Below are positions 9,316-12,299 of a stretch of 12,299 nt of DNA, piece by piece. The notes under the pieces were generated by a model that saw only the letters and a program-made list of their open reading frames with translations, was not told the DNA's origin and did no database searches. Location of the stretch: assembly GCA_017540945.1 (NCBI GenBank), contig JAFYAB010000086.1, positions 1 to 12,299 on the forward strand, written 5' to 3'. Positions within the stretch are counted from its first letter, which is position 1. Each line of letters begins with the position of its first letter. Origin of the DNA: Oscillospiraceae bacterium (GTDB lineage: Bacteria > Bacillota_A > Clostridia > Oscillospirales > Oscillospiraceae). Position numbers and translations under genes: made by a program.

Positions 9316-11835
9316 ATGAAAAAACACTTTGGGATGCTGCTGCTGACCGTGCTGCTGCTTCTGGCGCTCACCGTCACCGTTCTTGCTGCGGACGTCAGCT
9401 ATGCGGAGGCAATCCGGACCATCGGCGAGCAGGCCACGGAGGAATCGCCGGAATCCGGCCTGTACTACAAGATCATCCCCCTGGAGGAAGACCGCAGCTA
9501 TGTGATTCTTCGACATGAAGATTTGACAGAAGTGGGGATCGACTTCGGCGACTGCGCAGTTTTCCTGCCTCTGCCGGCGGAATTCCCGGCGTGCTATGCC
9601 TGCTATGCGATGGAAGGCCAAACCAGGATTGGCTTTGAGATCGATCCCCGCAGCTACACGCCGGAAACCGAGCTGACAGCCTCCGCTGTGGAGGGGGACG
9701 CGGAAACTGCCGCCGCCCTTCTGGAACTGGCGCAGCAGAGCTTCCCGGAGCTTATCAGGCAGACCGGCGCCGTGTTTGAAAACTGGGATCTGGTTCCGGC
9801 GCTGGGCTTCACCGCCTTTCCCGTGCCCTGCGAGCACGAGTACGACGAAGGCATATTGACGCTCCCGCCCACCTGTGTGGACCAGGGCGTGATGACCTAT
9901 ACCTGCCGTCTGTGCGGCGCGACCTTTGCCGAGCCCGTGCCTGCGACCGGCATCCACACGTGGAACAACGGAGAGACCATCCTGGAGCCAAGCTGTACCG
10001 CGAGCGGCAAAAAGATCTTCACCTGCACCGTCTGCGGCGCGAAGGAGGAGCGCTCGGCTGCCGCGCTGGGTCACGCATGGCGGGTGGAGAAAATTACCTC
10101 CGAGGTGGAGACCGAAACTGACGATCACGGAAAAGCGAATTTTGTCTGCTCACGCTGCGGCAAAAAGAAATCCGGCAAGCGCTGCGCGAGCGAGATCTTC
10201 CTGGATATACCCCAGGAGGGCAACTGGGCCCACAAACCCATCGAGTGGGGCTATTTCAGCGAAATCACCTCCGGCAAGACCCTCAATACCTTTGTGCCGA
10301 AGAGCGTCTGCACCCGCGCGGAGGTCATGACCTTCCTTTGGGCTGCCGCCGGAAAGCCCATGCCCCGCGGAACGACGAATCCTTTCCTGGACGTCAAAAA
10401 GAGCGCGTATTATTACAACGCCGTCCTGTGGGCGGTGGAAAACGGCATCACCGCGGGCAAGACCGAGACAAGCTTTGCCCCGAAGGCCCCCTGCAACCGT
10501 GCCGAGGTGATTACCTTCCTCTGGGTCTACAACAACAAGCCCGCCGGGAACGGCGGAGAGAATCCTTTCCGGGACGTCCGCAAGGACGCATACTACTACC
10601 GCTCCGTCATGTGGGCTGTTTCCAATGGCATCACCGGCGGCGTGACCTCCACGGAGTTCGCCCCGAAAAAGCCCTGCACCCGGGCGCAGATTATGGCCTT
10701 CCTCTACAAGAACAGCCGCTCCGCCTCGGATCAGGCCATCTGGACCCAGTCCTTCCCCCTCTGGGACGGAGATACCGCCATCAGCGGCAGACTCTTTTGC
10801 AGGGGCAACCGCGGCTATGTGGACTACGAGCAGATGCGGGCCCGCTACGGCTCCCCGAATGGGACTCCCAGCCGGCCCGTCGTGACCAAGCAGGGAAGAC
10901 AGTATCTCGCGCTGGATGACGCGGTGGCTATGTTCAAGCTGGCAGCCGAATTCCGGAAGGAGGACAGCTCCGTTCACCTCTATCGGATCAGCAGGGTATC
11001 CTGGACGATCCGAGCAGCGAACGGCAGCGAAAAAGCTGCCTATATTCGCCTGGAGGATCTGATGGCGGATTATGGGTTAAACAATCGCTTCACCCATGAG
11101 CAGCTGCTTCGGATCCGCTTCTTCGGAGATTACCTCGGCGCAAACAGCGACGGCTTCTACCTGGCGTGGATTCCTTGTTATGTAAACCCGGGCGAACAGG
11201 TTGTAAACAACATCGCGGAACGCTTCAATTTCTACAACGCGGATTTCGTCTTTACTCTGGACGCGCTGATCCGGGATGGCGGCAGAATCGGCCTGCACGG
11301 CTATACCCACCAGGACCATGACAGCATTTCGGCGGACGGTTATGAATTCGGCTCTGGCAACAATCTGACGGAGGCGGAGATGCTGGAGCGATTCCGGAAG
11401 GCGGAGGACACGGCGACAAAGCTGGGGTATCGCTGGTATTTCTTTGAATTTCCCCACTATGCCTCCACGGCCTTCCAGCGTTCTGTGGCGGAAAAACACT
11501 TTGACGTCATCTATCAGCAGTATCCCAACGCCCAGGTCATGTATCAGATCGAGACCCGCGTGATCGGAAATCACAGGTGCCGCTGGGTGCCCACGCCGGG
11601 CGAATACGTAAACGGACACGACGACAGGGATCGCTTTTGCGCGCTCCTGGAGACCTGCAAGAACAAGGGAAGACTGATGAGCTTTTTCTTCCATCCATAC
11701 GTGGATACCCGGTTTTTCAACGTCACAAAGAGCGGGAACACCATGCAGTGCAGCTTTGACGAAAACGGATCAAATGTTCTGCCTGAGGTGCTTCGCCTGT
11801 TCCGGATCTGGGGCTATCGGCTGAAGACCTTCTGA
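9316..11835 (+). CDS. Secreted SLH-domain protein with C-terminal DUF2334/polysaccharide-deacetylase-like domain
   Basis: This 839-residue protein is exported: a signal peptide spans about 1-24 (basic start, Leu-rich core, VLA-A cut). Residues ~172-253 hold two ~40-residue Cys/His repeats (H174-C187-C197-x2-C200-H214, then C227-C237-x2-C240-H253); a further CxxC lies at 278-281. Three SLH domains follow at about 294-345, 357-408 and 417-465, with TRAE, NRAE and TRAQ motifs each preceded by Cys (C332, C393, C454). SLH domains normally hold proteins to cell-wall polymer. The C-terminal part (about 600-839) resembles DUF2334, a relative of NodB polysaccharide deacetylases: HGYTH (661-665), FEFPHY and FFHPYVD. 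Metal binding and deacetylation are inferred. The ATG at 9316 is chosen for GAAGGAGG at 9301-9308 and the signal peptide; longer in-frame starts lie inside atpC or the terminator. Confidence 0.88.
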   Translation: MKKHFGMLLLTVLLLLALTVTVLAADVSYAEAIRTIGEQATEESPESGLYYKIIPLEEDRSYVILRHEDLTEVGIDFGDCAVFLPLPAEFPACYACYAMEGQTRIGFEIDPRSYTPETELTASAVEGDAETAAALLELAQQSFPELIRQTGAVFENWDLVPALGFTAFPVPCEHEYDEGILTLPPTCVDQGVMTYTCRLCGATFAEPVPATGIHTWNNGETILEPSCTASGKKIFTCTVCGAKEERSAAALGHAWRVEKITSEVETETDDHGKANFVCSRCGKKKSGKRCASEIFLDIPQEGNWAHKPIEWGYFSEITSGKTLNTFVPKSVCTRAEVMTFLWAAAGKPMPRGTTNPFLDVKKSAYYYNAVLWAVENGITAGKTETSFAPKAPCNRAEVITFLWVYNNKPAGNGGENPFRDVRKDAYYYRSVMWAVSNGITGGVTSTEFAPKKPCTRAQIMAFLYKNSRSASDQAIWTQSFPLWDGDTAISGRLFCRGNRGYVDYEQMRARYGSPNGTPSRPVVTKQGRQYLALDDAVAMFKLAAEFRKEDSSVHLYRISRVSWTIRAANGSEKAAYIRLEDLMADYGLNNRFTHEQLLRIRFFGDYLGANSDGFYLAWIPCYVNPGEQVVNNIAERFNFYNADFVFTLDALIRDGGRIGLHGYTHQDHDSISADGYEFGSGNNLTEAEMLERFRKAEDTATKLGYRWYFFEFPHYASTAFQRSVAEKHFDVIYQQYPNAQVMYQIETRVIGNHRCRWVPTPGEYVNGHDDRDRFCALLETCKNKGRLMSFFFHPYVDTRFFNVTKSGNTMQCSFDENGSNVLPEVLRLFRIWGYRLKTF

Positions 11836-11885
11836 TCCCTGGGCTGCGGGGGCTCCGCCGGACTGCGGCAGAGGGAGCGATCAGA
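11831..11885 (+). other. Imperfect GC-rich hairpin at the end of the SLH gene
   Basis: TCTGATC at 11831-11837 can pair with GATCAGA at 11879-11885. The pairing continues as CCT with AGG across a three-base bulge, enclosing a GC-rich region with further possible pairs. It includes the stop codon and has no T-run, so it is a weak terminator candidate or an mRNA 3'-end structure. Bases 11886-11980 beyond it contain nothing I can identify. Confidence 0.35.
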
Positions 11886-11982
11886 ATCGCAGCTTGGCGA
11901 TACGTTGCGCGTCGGCCTGGGGGACGGCGGGATCGGGACCCCGCAATTCCCGGCGCCGGACCCGGAAAAAACGAAATGAAAC

Positions 11983-12022
11983 AGCGGCGGACAGAGCAAA
12001 ACAAGAGGCTCTGTCCGCTGCT
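11983..12022 (+). terminator. Strong hairpin, probable terminator before the rRNA-type promoter
   Basis: A 15-bp stem (11983-11997 with 12008-12022) has one wobble and a 10-base A-rich loop. The downstream sequence is only weakly T-rich (TCCCGTCATTTT). It would end transcription from the SLH gene before the promoter at 12139. The position, about 150 bases after the stop, is long for a terminator, so another role is possible. Confidence 0.6.
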
Positions 12023-12030
12023 TCCCGTCA

Positions 12031-12104
12031 TTTTCCACAAATCGCCGCCCTGCGCAAGCCCTATCTTGATCAGGATGAAAAGGCCTGATACAAGATGTGG
12101 AAAA
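12031..12104 (+). repeat. Inverted pair of TTTTCCACA 9-mers around a second hairpin
   Basis: TTTTCCACA (12031-12039) and its exact reverse complement TGTGGAAAA (12096-12104) flank another inverted repeat, ATCTTGATCAGG (12063-12074) with CCTGATACAAGAT (12084-12096), which has one bulged base. TTTTCCACA differs from the DnaA-box consensus TTATCCACA at one position. An A-rich stretch follows. Whether DnaA or any protein binds here cannot be told from sequence. The arms may simply form a longer stem in RNA. Confidence 0.45.
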
Positions 12105-12174
12105 CAAAAAAATATTTGGAAAAAAACCAAAAAAGTTCTTGACTTTTAGGGCGGTGCATGCTATTATATCGAAG
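12099..12174 (+). promoter_or_regulatory. rRNA-type promoter with A-tract upstream region
   Basis: TTGACT (12139-12144) and TATTAT (12162-12167) are separated by exactly 17 bases, giving a start near 12174. Directly upstream, about 12099-12137 is almost entirely A and T with repeated A-runs, as in the UP elements of strong stable-RNA promoters. It is the strongest promoter in the window and faces out of the right end. The assignment to an rRNA operon depends on the leader that follows. Confidence 0.75.
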
Positions 12175-12299
12175 CGCTCGCGAAAAGGGCCTGAAAAACC
12201 CCGGAGAGAGCGCGGTTGTACCTTGAAAATTAAACAACGAGAAACATGAACAAACACCATGTCAAACAAAAATGGTCGATTTGAAATCGGCCATGAAAC
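12174..12299 (+). ncRNA. Probable 5' leader of an rRNA operon (16S gene lies beyond the window)
   Basis: After the promoter there is no ribosome-binding site with a usable reading frame. A hairpin can form from GCGCTC (12174-12179) with GAGCGC (12208-12213), with an inner GGG/CCC pair. ACCTTGAAAATTAAACAAC, from about 12219, resembles the boxA-like 'CCTTGAAAA' text found in Firmicute pre-16S leaders and spacers. A second hairpin, ATGGTCGA (12272-12279) with TCGGCCAT (12287-12294), could be part of a processing stem. No 16S sequence is reached before the window ends, so this is an informed guess. Confidence 0.6.

Noticed and set aside
9516..9530. TTGACA in the SLH gene as a promoter
   Set aside because: No matching -10 box at a suitable distance was seen, and it lies inside a coding domain.
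11894..12088. Possible 64-residue small protein after the SLH gene
   Set aside because: It crosses a strong hairpin, has Arg/Ala/Ser-rich random-looking composition and no ribosome-binding site.
12174..12299. tRNA or start of the 16S rRNA gene within the last bases
   Set aside because: No cloverleaf, T-loop sequence or 16S 5' end (AGAGTTTGAT-type) is present before the window ends; only leader-like sequence is visible.

Overview
The window is high-GC DNA from an anaerobic Firmicute, most likely an uncultured or gut member of the Oscillospiraceae/Ruminococcaceae-type Clostridia. The evidence is the clostridial-type ATP synthase subunits, strong GGAGG ribosome-binding sites, a middle-positioned SLH triplet with C(T/N)RA(E/Q) motifs, and a sigma-A rRNA-type promoter. 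All convincing genes lie on the + strand. The taxonomic placement is inferred from protein flavour only.

Layout. Bases 1-1565 hold the end of a membrane protein with a 'permease prefix' N-terminus, translationally coupled to a second unrecognised single-pass membrane protein. A strong intrinsic terminator (1575-1610) closes that unit. A good sigma-A promoter (TTGCTT-17-TATAAT, 1625-1653) then starts a complete F-type ATP synthase operon: atpZ-like, atpI, atpB, atpE, atpF, atpH, atpA, atpG, atpD, atpC (1706-9259). A hairpin terminator (9266-9295) follows. Next comes an 839-aa secreted protein that combines Cys/His repeats, three SLH domains and a C-terminal DUF2334/polysaccharide-deacetylase-like domain (9316-11835). 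The last ~460 bases have no convincing gene. They carry hairpins, a 9-bp inverted repeat resembling a DnaA box, an A-tract-rich upstream region, a near-consensus promoter (TTGACT-17-TATTAT), and what looks like the 5' leader of an rRNA operon whose 16S gene would start just beyond the window.

How the genes work together. atpB, atpE and atpF make the membrane Fo sector. atpH, atpA, atpG, atpD and atpC make the F1 head and stalks. atpI and the atpZ-like gene are assembly or accessory membrane proteins. The c subunit has two carboxylates (E31 and E64) plus the T65-T66...Y69 set, a pattern associated with Na+-coupled rotors, so Na+ rather than H+ coupling is predicted.

The most unusual item is subunit a (AtpB). 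At 363 aa it is about 100-140 residues longer than usual, because a block of roughly 120 residues is inserted between the arginine helix and the final helix. The block looks like two related transmembrane hairpins, each with a very basic loop. A second oddity is the 162-base atpG-atpD gap in an otherwise tightly packed operon. It contains a palindromic intergenic repeat and about 4.9 copies of a CATTTTG heptamer placed right against the atpD ribosome-binding site.
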